In this document: positions 12,801-25,200 of the stretch, in pieces
Layout of the letters: every line of letters starts with the position of its first letter
How positions within the stretch are numbered: the first letter of the stretch is position 1
Origin: Rostratula benghalensis
Taxonomy: Eukaryota > Chordata > Aves > Charadriiformes > Rostratulidae
NCBI GenBank assembly: GCA_013399305.1
Contig: VXAI01000019.1
Span: forward strand, 2,665,952 to 2,729,951
Length of the DNA: 64,000 nt
Reading direction: 5' to 3'
Made by a program: the position numbers and the translations under genes
The notes under the pieces: generated by a model
What the model saw: the letters and a program-made list of their open reading frames with translations, nothing else
Database searches by the model: none
What the model was told of the DNA's origin: nothing

Positions 12801-15800
12801 GCCCCACCAAGCTGTTTTTTTGGGAAAACAATAAGGACCTAAATTTTGCAAGATCTCAACTGCTGCAGAAGACATGTGGGTAAAGAGGATAAACCAGAAA
12901 CTAAACAAGGACTTTGTTGGATTTGTGCTCAGACAAGGGACCACCATGTGCTACAGAAGAGTCAGTTCAGAGTCAGGTGGGCACCCGGTCACAAGATTTT
13001 TCTCTTAAGTGCCCACTGTGTTTGTCAGTAACTTGTAAGAAACTGCCCCAAACTGTCAAGAAACTTGGAGATTCCACTGCATCCAGTGAAGTCAGTCTGT
13101 GTGGACGCAGCTGGTTTGCAGCTAAGTGTGTCTGCAATAATTATCCCGAGGAGAGGCCAGGTTGATTTAAAAACTCCTCTGATAGATTCCTAGTTGTGGT
13201 GTGTGATGCATCCTGCCTAACTGAAGTAGCGGGGCATTTTCCGCGAGCCAGAAGCAATGTTGGGTCATGTAAATGGAAAGCTAAGAACTCGTTGAAGAAC
13301 TTCCCAGCTGTCATTTGTGTGTTGGTGGCTCAGATTTTGTGACTGAGCTGTTCCAGCTGAACTTCTTCATCAGAAACCTGCTGGGGCTCCTGCCAGTTCT
13401 GCTGCCCAAGCTCCTCAGCAGGCTGCCTGTCACTGCTGTGGAGCAGAGGATTCTCGGTTTCCAGGTCGATGGTTCTCAGTGGTTTATCCATCACTTTTAT
13501 ATTGAGAGGTTGTAATAAATGGCCACAAATTTATAGACTGACTCAATCAGGATTTTCTGCTTTATGCATCGTTTTTTGAAATGGATTGAATGTTACTTTT
13601 TTTGTTACATCTAATTATAATTAAGATTGGCTTTTAGAAGTCTCCTGGGGATCCTTCTACATTTGCGTAAGTGCAACACCTTTAAGTGAATTTATTTTTC
13701 TGGTTTAGAGAGGTCATCCAAGACTTTCCAAACTTAGTTTTAATTTATCCAACTTAACTTTAGGCAGTTGAACAAGACACCGAAATTAGGAGCACCTATC
13801 TACCTCATTAAGTTCCCTTTTTTGATTAGCATAGACAGACTCCAAATAGTACCTGAATTGCCTTCTGTATCTGGATCCCTTTCCTTACAATCTTAATGAG
13901 TTTACGTGTCAGAAGGTAGGAGGCATGGGTCTGTGCCTAAACTCAAGTTCTTGCGTTTGGATTTAGATACCTGATTTGTTACTTTGATTTTTCCACTCTG
14001 CTGAGTGTTTTCTGGTTTTTAGAAATCTTATTTTTTCTGACCAAATCGGACAAACATTTTCATCTAGTTGCTTGGATGTTTCTGCAGCAAAGCCGTGAAG
14101 AAGGGAGGGCAGGGTCACCACTTTTGAAAATCAGGCCACTGACCTCCTTTTAAATGGTTTTAGAACCTTAGCTTTAGTCGTGTAGCTTTGGAAAATCTGT
14201 GATAAGGTTGCCTTTAGTGTGTGTAAGAAGGATCAGATTGCGTACAGGTGTGGATATGATCACATCGAGTCGAGCAATAGTTTCTTTGACCATTTCTTTC
14301 AGTGGTAGGATTTCGGTAAATGAAGTGTGAAGTTGTTCTTAAAAATTATTTCCACCTTTGGCTTGACTTTACCTGATGGAAAGAAAAAGATGGCTTGTAG
14401 ACATTTCTAATACACAAGTGATTTTTCTAGTCTTTCTTCACCTGCGAAGGTGACAGGGTTGTCAGTTACCTTACAAGCACCTGGTCCATTTTCTATATCT
14501 ATTAATTTAGAAATGGAACAAAGTCAACAATAGGACTGCTGTATGGACTGCAGGGAAAGGGGCTATTTAATGCTGTATATGCTTCTGCAGTGCCCTTAAA
14601 TAATATGTGAAGTTTTAGGGAGCATAGGACTGATTTGATACTCTGTAGCTTCAAAACTTCTATTTGAAGATGAGCTTGAAGCTTTGCAGAAGCTGAAGGG
14701 AAGTTTAGTGTTAACTTCAGTGGAGTCAGAAGCTGCCACTCTGTTCTTTAACTTTTACAACAGCTATTCAGTTTATCAGTGGTTTTGATGAAACTAATGA
14801 CAGATCAGAATTCTAGCAACTATTTGTATTAATATTCTTCTTATGAGGGAATATTATTAATTCAATCATTTTTACATTACTCTAGCTATCGAGTCTCCAC
14901 AGTTAACTCCAAGGTAGAGTGCTATCCACTTAAAATGACCTGTTTGGAAAAAAAAAAAAAAAGGAAAAACCAACCACACCAATCTCTTTAAAAAGTGTCT
15001 CATGCATTACACCGTAACCAAGTCCAAATACATGTACTTTTATGGGATAATTTCAACAATAGGTACCATCTGCTTAATGTGTTCATAAAACCAAATATTA
15101 ATTTCCTGGTAAATCAGTTGTAAACCAGAAAGTATTATTATTATTGCAATAATTTTTGCATAAGATAAATGTCTCAGTGGCTCAGAAGGTTAAAGTTTAG
15201 AATAAGAGCTGGCATTTACTTTTCTCTGCAATTGGGCTAAAATTAAATTGCTCGATCATGAATCCAAGTCATATTTTATATTTCATTAAAATAGAAGAGA
15301 CCTGGAAACAATCTGTAGACCACCGGGATGTCTGAAAGTTATTTTCCAGTTATAAAAATAAACTAGTCTTGAATTTATTCACCATCTGTCGGTCTTCTCT
15401 TCCTACCAAGGAGCTGAATTTTCAGCCAGGTTACTTGCAGTGGTAAGGGAGCAGCTGTAGGAAGCCAGGATACCAAGATTGCTCTAATTATATTAAGACA
15501 CCAAGCGGCTTTTGGAAATTTGCAAGAGTTCAGTTACAGTGTCTGGGGAGGGATTTAATGTTTTCAGGATTCTCAAGAATGCACACATTTCCTACTGCGT
15601 CTGGACCTCATTCAGAGGGGATGGAAATTAGCAAGAGTGACCTTCCCATGCTTAATTGTCCTCTGCATCAGAAGGTGTGTACAGAGATGGGACCAGTTCA
15701 GGTGAAGCAAGAGAGAATGTTAATCTTATTAAGGGAAGGCTTGGTGGCAGGAAGAACGTTACTTTGCCTTTATACCCTTTTGGGACCTATTGACTTTGGC

Positions 15801-18800
15801 TCTCTTATGAGAGGTACGCCATGCTGTTTGAGAGAGAGAAGCAGAAGGTGATTTTTAGTACGTGACCGAAGTGATGATGATTGCTAGCAGGTGGGTGTGC
15901 CGTGTCACACGTGTGTAGGAAGAGGCTCAGATTTACCAGCAAGTTCTCTCTCACTCCCTTCAGGACACATGTGTCAACAAGGCTAAGGTCACCTCTGCCG
16001 CAGAGAGGGGTTGTAATCAACCTGTTTGTATTCTGAGGTTCTTGTGTAATTATTGGGAAGATATGTCAGCGTTAATGCACTCAATAAACATAGGGGTAAC
16101 TGCATTTGAAAAAGCCCAAATCTTATTATGACTGACTGGGATTCTTGTTGACGCAGAGAGGTGCTTCGAAGGTGGCTTGTCTTCTCCTCTCAAAGAGAAA
16201 GCTGAAAAGCCCAACAAAAGAAGCTTCTCTACCTGTATCCCGTAATGGATTTGACTTCAACATAATAACAAATTAACGAGCCAAAAGACTTGGAGACCAA
16301 AACTATCTGACCTTGAGCTGTAAGAACGGTGGGTCAGATCTCCTTGGAAACCATTAGAAGCGTAAATGGAAAGCCTATTCCCGTATCGCACACTTATGTA
16401 ACAAACTGAAGAAAATCACTTTCCAGAATGAATAAAGTGCAAGAATAGTTAAGGAATTATTTGAACAGTATTTTCAGCCTGAAGAGAAATGATTTTTATA
16501 TATGTCTTTCATCTTGGTTCTTTTATTTGAACAAAAGCAGCTTAAAATTACCATGACACGTGCAGGAAACTCCTGACAGACTTCAGGACTCTCCACACCG
16601 GAATATGGAAGGAAAGAAAAGGAAACACAAAGTATGAAGCCATGAAGTCTCTCACAAGTACAGAAAGACCAGGCCACGCACCACATTTTTGAAACCATGC
16701 AAATAACTTCCTTACAGCCAAATTGGAAGGATATGTCAGTTTTTTCCTAAACTCTATGCTCTTTTCAAAAACCTTGCAGCACGGGTATATTCTCATATAG
16801 AGAGTTCATTGGTGCTTCTGTTACTCCTGGTTCTGCTATACAACTTGTCCTGCTCGCAGCACAGTACTCCTGTGAGTATGTGGGCACAAAGTCTGAAGAG
16901 CCAGATGCCTGACATTTTATAAAAATCTAAGGAGACAAGTCATTATTAGTACATTAGAACTCCATCTCTCTTCCTCGGTCCCCTAGGGATCGCTGCTTGG
17001 CATGGAAATTCTGACCCTATTAACTTTGGCTGAGTCTGAGGTTTATTTTTGGAAGCTTTTAAAAAACAGCTGGGGAGTATCTTTCACTTTCAGTCATCGG
17101 CTGTGACTTCTTTTTTGTGTCTTCAAGTTGAAAAAAATCCCAGTGCTCTCCTTGGCCTTGTGTGACTTCTACATTAAAACATCTGTGCTCCTAGACTTAC
17201 ATACTTTTTGTGGGAGATAAAAATGGCCAGGTGGTACCTCTATTTGACAAATTTCAGAAAGCTTGATTCATATCCCAGTTCCTCTTAAACTTACCTGTTT
17301 CAATGCATGGTTTTGCAGGTTTCTCTGGAAAACTGAAAATATGGCATCAGCCCTCATAGGGTGTGCAGTATTTCATCACAAATACAAGGCCATGCATAGG
17401 ATATTGCTGGGTATTCAGGTGCTTTTATTGCATAAGGCTTTGGGGCAAATCTGTCTGAATTTCAGTCCACATTAAAATGCAGATACTGTGTGCTAATCCG
17501 ACAGGTCTTCTTCTGCTTCCCCTTAGAACTTCCTTCAGGAAATAAATAAATCGCTGTGTTACAACAGGACCTTTTCCCTGGAGTCTTATGCTCACAATTC
17601 AGGCTCATCCTTTCAACTGCTCTCAACCCTCATCCGTATCTGTGTGTCTTGTATTTTTATTTTTAAGGTTTACAGAAAAAACAAGTTAGGTCAGTTCTCA
17701 CCTTGTGGGAGGCATTGCTGTCAGGTTTCTGTACCTTCTCAGTTCCCATACTAGGTCCCTGCTTTCTGGAGTGCTGCTTCTAAACAGTTATACATGTCCA
17801 GGCTACTGCACATCTGAGTCTTTCTTGAAGTATTAAAGAAAAATCCCATTTTCCTCTTTTTAATAAAAGTGCAAAAATTGTGCTGCGAGGAAGACTAATC
17901 TCCAAATATTATCGGCTGGCTTGTGCTAATCCTCGCAATTCGAATAACCCTTAGATTTGTCATCTGATTATATGAAGCCTATCTATTAATAATTCATAAA
18001 TTTTCTTGAATGTACTTTTAGCAACACCACTAAATGGGAATTTTTCTTGCTAAAAAGAAATAAATAAAACAGAATGATCTCAAAGGAGCAAAGGGTTCCT
18101 GGAGCTGGCTTGGTGGGAAGCAGCTGAGCATTAACCAAAATGAATTTGTACTTTAGATCTTACTACTCTGAAATTCACTACCACTCAAGATTGCTTTGGT
18201 GATATTTGTTACCTTTTAACACACCTGTGACAGCTTCAGATGACATTTTCCAAGGTGATAAAAGAAATGAACTGCTCAAGACCCCTTAATATGTAATGGG
18301 AGTTATGGGAAGCCAAATGAATATTTTTAATATTTTTTTCAGGAAAGAAGCTTTTCTTTATGAAAACTGCCCAGGTTGACTTCATCCTCTTGAATTGTTC
18401 ATTTTTGGCCAATAAAAGAATAGGGAAAACCTATGCATTTCAGTTCAATTTTGTCAAAATGAGACATAGCTATTTTGGTTTCAGATTTCAGCTTCATTTG
18501 AAATCATATACATTTATTTTTTAAAGCAGTAGGGATAGTATGATCCAGTATCACCACTTTAATTTTAACAAATGTTTAGAAGTGTCTTCTGTGATTTTAT
18601 AGGATCAGCCAGCAACCTCCCCAAAGCAGTTGTTCACACAGCTCAAGGGATGTGTGCCCAGGTCGTTTAGAGTCACTGCAAACTTTCCTGGGCAACGGTA
18701 GCTGCTTTTATTGGAACCAAAATTACTGTGTAAGGAAAAGAAAGGTACTGTGTAAGGAATATTGCTGATTTACCTGAATTTGGCTGTTGATCTCACTTTA

Positions 18801-21627
18801 CAGACAGAAATGAAGAGGAAAGAGTCTGTGCAGATACAAAAATGTCTATGCCACTGCTGGCGAGATCAAAAGCCTTTCCTTAGGTAACGAACACATGGAT
18901 GACAGTGAAAAGCAGTATATGAATGTTATCTGCATTACAGCCTTTAGTAGAACTTTTGGCAGAGAAGGAGTAGAATTTATGGGACTGGAAGTAAGTGAAT
19001 CAAGATCAGGCAATGGTTTCCATTTGGACCAGTAGTTTAATAATTGATTACATACATTTAGGTAGTTAAGTCCAGATTTTGGGCTTTGGTCACTCTCAAA
19101 TATGTAACTTGATTTTCTGGAATGCAGAAGACTTGTAGCTGTCATTTAAAGCATGCCTGGTGAACTTAGGTTGATACTGTAATTGCAATAGTTTATTATT
19201 ACTAACGATTTACTTTGATACATCATTTGTATGTGCTCCATGTGCCCTTGCTTGAAAAAAACCTGTAGTGTACGTAGTTACCAAAAAAAGAATAAAAGAG
19301 GATAATTTTGCTAGAACTGCTAAGGTACTGGCCATCTTAATAGAAACGAGGGGCAGGATGTCTGTAATGAGAATCCACAGAGAGACTGAATTTTCAGTTG
19401 GAAACATCCATACTGAAATGGTAAATCTCTGGTCTATCAATCTAGAAATTATAAAAATTAATAAGACTGTCAAAGGAAAAAAAAATAGAAAAAAGGGAAG
19501 AGACCATGAACAGAGTTTTAAAAAAAAATTGGCTTGAGTGTCTTTTAGTTTTCCTTTGTATTATTTTAATCAGATTAAAGCATCTGAAATCATTACTAGT
19601 TAGGTTTAATAACCATACAGTTAAATGAGAAATCACAGCATAAGGAAAGATTTGGAAAAAGTCAACACCTCAAATTTCAAGAACACGCACCTGTAATATT
19701 CTACTGTTTGCATTTGGTCTATACACATTTCATAATTTTTATCTTGCAAAGATTTTTGACAAACATTACTATGCCACTGTTATGCAAGCATTTTTAAAAC
19801 TTAGATTAATTTTGAACTCGTGATTTATTCCTTATTTTAGATATCTGTACCATTCTGTAACCTATTGCTTTAATAATGGTTAATAGTGGTAGGTCTAAAA
19901 GTGATAGTTCAGTGACCATTTCTGACTTCCTCTTCTACTTTGTTCCTCAGAATTTGAATCATTTGAGAGTAAAACCTTTTACCTGTCCTCTGGGTGGCAT
20001 ATTTCCTTGAAAATCTAGAGGAGTTTGAGGCTTTGGCTACCTCTTGGTTAATTGTAAATACCAAGAAGTGAACTGGTGAATAGACTGTTGTTGAACAATT
20101 TTTTTGTATATTCTCTGCTTCAGTACAAATCCGAGTTTTTACTAAAATCTTTCAAAATAAAACCTGACTGCCAGGAAAACAGGAAGAAATAAAAGCACAG
20201 GGAGCAGTGGTATCCACATGAATCTTTTGAGTATTTTAAACCTCACATTAAACCCGTGGAATTAGGATAATATTTCCAAATCCAAGCCATAGAGAGACTT
20301 AAATTCTTTCAAAAGGACCAGTCCTGTGGAGAACTGACACACATATGGTATAAATTCTAGAGTGCTCCTTCTGTTTTCCAGTTCAGATACCATGCTCTGA
20401 GCCAGCTGGCAACGAAGAAGTATTATCAGCTAAGGCTGGTCTATAAAAGCAGTGCTCAGGCAGATGAAAGCAAGGTAGATTTCCATAATGTTCTGAATGG
20501 ATAACTTACTAGATCAGGTTTGCCAGCCCTAATGTATTGTGACTTTTGAGCTGGAAGAGTTCATTTGTGATTCTTTCTCCATCACCTCCTTCAAAAAAAA
20601 TGTTTTTATTCCTTGCACCTTTCTTCCACTTGGGTTACCCAGGGCTCCCGCCACCCTCCAGGTGAAGAATAATTGCATGCTATCCTTTACAGTAGGATTT
20701 GACCCCAGAAGCCTTTCTGATTTGACACTGATAGTCCTAAAACTCACAAGTAGCTTTTCTGATGGAAAATACCATGAATTGGAAGATGGAAAAAATGGCT
20801 AGAGCTTGATCCACAGCCCCAGATTTATTCTGAGCCGAGCCAGATAAGGTACTGTGGCTAGTTTGTGCCAAGTATCATTTTATATACTTTGTCAAAAAGT
20901 GCTTCCATCAGCAAGTGGTGCAGGAAAGTCCATCTCAGCAGGTATTTTGGAAGGCTCAGCTATTGTGGCAAGCCTATAATAATGTTTGTTTATTTTGTGG
21001 AGAAGTCTGCTTTCACGATTCACACTGAACTCTGGGTGAAATTCTTTCTGTAGAGTACAGTATTACTCACTCAGCGCTGAGGTCTTTGATGAGTGTGTTG
21101 AGAAGCCTAGTCAGGGCGGGAAAACACGGGGAAAGGGTATCCTGCTGCTGCAGGAGACAAATTTGTACAGTCAGAAAAAATTGGCCAGCTAAGCCACAAA
21201 AATGATTGAGCTCCCATAAATGCCTGGGAAAGGTCTGCTGTTGCTTCAAGGCTTTAAGCGTGGCAGGACAGTGGTCTAAATCAAGGGCACCATAAAGTTT
21301 TTACTAAGCTTGATTTAACGAGACGTTGTTAGAAGTGAAGTACTTGTTTTCTTGCTCTATTTACACTTTATTGGATCCCGTGCTACTAGAAGTAACAAAT
21401 TGACAGTTGCTTTTTCAGAGGAAGAAATAGTTAATTTCCTTGTTTGTTTCTTCTCGCTGTTGTTTTTCCTTTGGCCTCCCCGCTCAGCCGTTTGGCCCAA
21501 GATCAAGAAATGTGTGTGGAAGACATTGTTCAAGCTGGGCCTTTCATAGGAAGGGCTTGAGGAGGAAATACAATCCTGGGTTACTATTTACACACCGAAC
21601 ACACTAGTTACGATCCAAAGGAGAGGT
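9888..21627. other. Unique non-coding sequence, no CR1
   Basis: Nearly 12 kb with no recognisable transposon or gene. It holds T- and A-tracts (near 11060, 11900, 14948), a 14-bp direct repeat (18724-18759) and several AT-rich blocks with homeodomain-type TAAT/ATTA cores (11640-11890, 14840-14880, 17880-18020). Frames stay under about 100 codons and show no known domain. Confidence 0.6.
18724..18759. repeat. 14-bp direct repeat, 22-bp period
   Basis: TACTGTGTAAGGAA occurs at 18724-18737 and again at 18746-18759. Small local duplication. Confidence 0.8.
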
Positions 21628-21944
21628 TCACTGATGCCACCCACCAGTTGGTTGCGATCCCCACGTATCTTCTTTCTGCTCTGAGACACTTTCAAATTTG
21701 TCAGAATCAGTATCCCTTGTTTGTCTTTCTCTTGATGCTGTGCTGCTCCCTGTTGAACTTCCGTGAGGGACTGATACTGGCTTCTGTCCTTTCCTTTTCT
21801 TGTTAATATTGCTGAGGTGGGGCAGAAAGGCTGCCCCGTGATTTTGGAAGTCGTGATTCAGTTGTGCAATTGGAAAACAGAAATCAACCAACTGATTTGG
21901 ACGGGAAGACAAGGAGAAATTATTGAGACGCTGCAGGTAATTTA

Positions 21945-22215
21945 ATTAAAAATAGGATTTTTATGAGCAGCGTTAATGTGTGCTACCTCAGCTAACCTGA
22001 CAATAAAGGTTTTGCAAGCTACAATGACATCTGGCACAGGATCACATGTAGGAATTATGCAGAGGCAATAAAAGGCACTTAATTAGCATTGCAAATAGTA
22101 TTCCAACATTTATGAGATGTCTGCAAATTTGCATACAGATACGTAATTATATAATTTGCAGCTGTTGTGTTTGTTCCATAAGACCTTGCCACTTTATTAG
22201 CAGAATACGTAAATC
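21945..22215. promoter_or_regulatory. Possible conserved non-coding element (enhancer-like)
   Basis: AT-rich block dense in motifs typical of vertebrate developmental enhancers: TAATTAG at 22080, ATTGCAAAT at 22088-22096, an exact POU octamer ATTTGCAT at 22127-22134, GTAATTAT at 22143-22150 and an E-box CAGCTG at 22159-22164. No repeat is visible inside. What I see is motif content only. Conservation cannot be judged from one sequence, and such motifs also occur by chance in AT-rich DNA. Confidence 0.25.
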
Positions 22216-25200
22216 AGGAATTAATCCCTTTTATCATCTACTCCCTTAGTAGTCCATAAAGATGTGGCAAATCATGGGCACTTGCTACAGTCCTTTTTTT
22301 GTGGGGACTTTCTCATCTTGCCTCGGGACGGTGTGGAAGGCAAACTGTATCCCCTGCCTTATTTAGCTCTAATGGTCTTTTAAGAGGTTTGTAACTGCTC
22401 CTCATTTATTGTCAGTTTTTCACTCCCCATTCATCTCTGAAACCTCAGTTTGCAGGGTCATGCTGCAAATCTCTTTTGATTTATTCCCTTCCAGTTTTAA
22501 AGAGATTTAAGTTAATATTTGTTCTCATTAGTGCATTTCTGATAAGGCTAGTTATCTTGTGTCACAAGTAAACAGAGAAGGCTGGCAGGGAAGGATATCT
22601 GACCAAACCAGAGTGCTGTACAGGTAGTTTATTAAATTCAAGGTGAAGCTGGGCGACTCAGATGTCTTAAAAGCAAAGCTGGACCAAATGGTTAGCTAGA
22701 AAAAAATATTACTCAGTATAACTTCTTATAAATTCCTGCTGTATAAGATTCCCTTTCCTGGATGAGCTTGGACAATTGGCACTTATGTACCAACAGATAA
22801 AGACATAAGAAGCGTTTATCTGAACCAGCTTTTTAAAAATGCATTTGAATATTGACTTTTATTGTGTTAGCTATATTATTTTTGTTGCCTGACATTCCCA
22901 GGCTGTAACACTTCCCTTGTATTTGGCTCAGGGGAGGTTTGCAGGGATACAGGCAAGTAGCAAAAGTCAGTTTTGACTACAGATTTTGAACACTCTGTTA
23001 AGGCAACTGAAGTAAGGGATGGAGAAGAAGTTGTTCTTTGTTTTTATTTTTTAACATGTTTTTCCTGGTGTGTTTTGAAAGCACTTTCACTATAATCATG
23101 CCATTGTCCCTTCTGCATAATGGAAGCTTCCCTTTATGTTTGAGTCCTTTAAAGAAAAAAAGTTCAAAGTAACAAGGGAGTTCAGAGCAGGAGGGAGGAA
23201 AAGCGTATTAGAAAATGGTGATTGTGCTCTCCCCCAGAATTTTGTTGCCTCTTAACTTTGTGTTTGGAAGTTGGCTGGACTGGGGACTGCCAGTTCCCTC
23301 AATGCTCTTCCAATAGATCAAAGTGGTTTACAGTCACGTAGCCTAAGGGATGTTTTTGTTTATGGACTATGTAATGCTTCCTCCTTATTTTTTCTTGTAA
23401 TCTAAATGATGTGCTAAATGCCATCTGTTTATAGAGTAAGTATAATTAACAAGGAATATATCTTTAAGAGTTTTGTTGTTGTTTTGTCGGAGTACGATAA
23501 TGGGAATTGCAAATGAAAACTTTCTGCCCAGAATGACTGATCTGCCTCACAGGCATTGCCAGGTTTTTATGGAGGAAAGGAAGTTGTAGTAACTGAAAGA
23601 ACAAAATAATGAACCCGTGCAAATGCACAAGAAAGGAGCCACAGAAATTTCTTGTCTTTTAAAGTGAGTGGGTGAGCACAAGGATGAACGTTGTTCACTC
23701 CAGCAGCATTGGAGAGAGGAGAGAGCTCTACTGGAAAGAGGAAGAATGAAAACAAGATCTTGCTTTGTATTGCTGCAGTCAGGCCCAGTTTCCTTCAGTT
23801 GATCCATACTTTTTAGAGGGGAGTTCATTAAAGAGGGGATGAGCTGGTGTTGGCGGTGCAGATGGTTCTGAGCGTTCTCTGCACCTTGCACTGGAGAATG
23901 GGAAGTTTTGGGCGGACTCAAATTCAGAGGCAAAAATCCCCGTGACTCAACCCAAATGCAGCCGAAATAGTCTAGGCTGGCTGCTAGCCAGAGGTGGATG
24001 GAGGAGGTGTCTTAGCTCAATGTCCATTTTCCTTCTGAACACAAGCTGCTAAAGCTGCATGGTGTCCCACTGGCTCCCCGAGTTAGCTGTTAGGTCTTCA
24101 ATAACGTATACATCTCCAGATGAAGCTGAAACTTCAGCATTGGGACATCCTGCTCCATCCGCCACTCCTCCTTACCTGGCTGGAGCTCTGGTGCACTTCG
24201 TGTGGATTCCATGTGCAGGGTCTCAAACCATCTGCAAAACATCATTTGCCAGAAGAAAGGTGGGGAATGGTGCTCAGAGTTGTATAGAATTGGTGGAGCT
24301 TGATGCTGTGGAGGAGCTGCCTCCATGTTTGCCTGCTGTGCAGGGCTGAGGACATGGGCCTGGGTCAAGGACCAGGGCTCCAAGCGGCTCCCTTAACACA
24401 AAGAAAAGGCCAAAAACATTCCTCAGTGAATTTGTGTGGCTGTCTTTCCTCTTTTTCATGTGAGGTATGAATCTTCCAGCACCATATAGGGTGATGCTTA
24501 AGGCTGATTTTTTCATCTCCTAATGGTACTTCTGCTTTTGTTTTTCTGGTTCTTATGTCTACAGATACTAATAGATACACTCACAGAGGACATTCCCTTG
24601 AACCAAAGGTCCATGTCATTTTTTCTCCTAATTAAGCTGTGCGTTTCTCAGACATGTAGCACAGCTCTTTCTTTTTAAAAGGTAGGGGACTTCCTAGTGG
24701 TTTGATTCAGTTTCTGAACATTTTTACAGCTTGAAAAGGATTCTTCTGAAGATTATAATATTTTTTTTTTTGTTCAGTGCCATGCCACATCCCAAATCTA
24801 GGACAAACCAATTAGAACCACATGCCTTTTGTCAGCTGAATAAATCCGGCACAGCAGAGTGGAAAGCTGGAAGCTGAGGCTTTTGCAGGCAGCAGGCTGC
24901 CTGGAGGAACTGGTGATAAAACATCTTCTGCAATGCTGGGGGCCAGGCAGGAGTCAGCTCACAACCTGTGACCGCCTGTCTCCATTTCTTAGGGCTTATT
25001 TAGACATTTCAGCTTGGCAGAGGCCTATCCAGCTCTAACCATGGCTTTACCCCCACCTCCCGCCCCCGACATTCCTTTGCTATTAATAGTAAAGGAAATA
25101 GTATATACAAAGTCACTTTTTATTGAGCTGTTGAAAAGGAACTGTAGTTACATATGTTTCTGCAGCAGCTGGCACAGTCTTGGTCTTGTCTGTCATCTCT

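Noticed and set aside
13315..13515. 66-codon plus-strand frame, leucine-rich, ending next to AATAAA
   Set aside because: The leucine richness comes from CTG/CTC-rich sequence; no domain, no signal context, and the AATAAA is a common chance hexamer.
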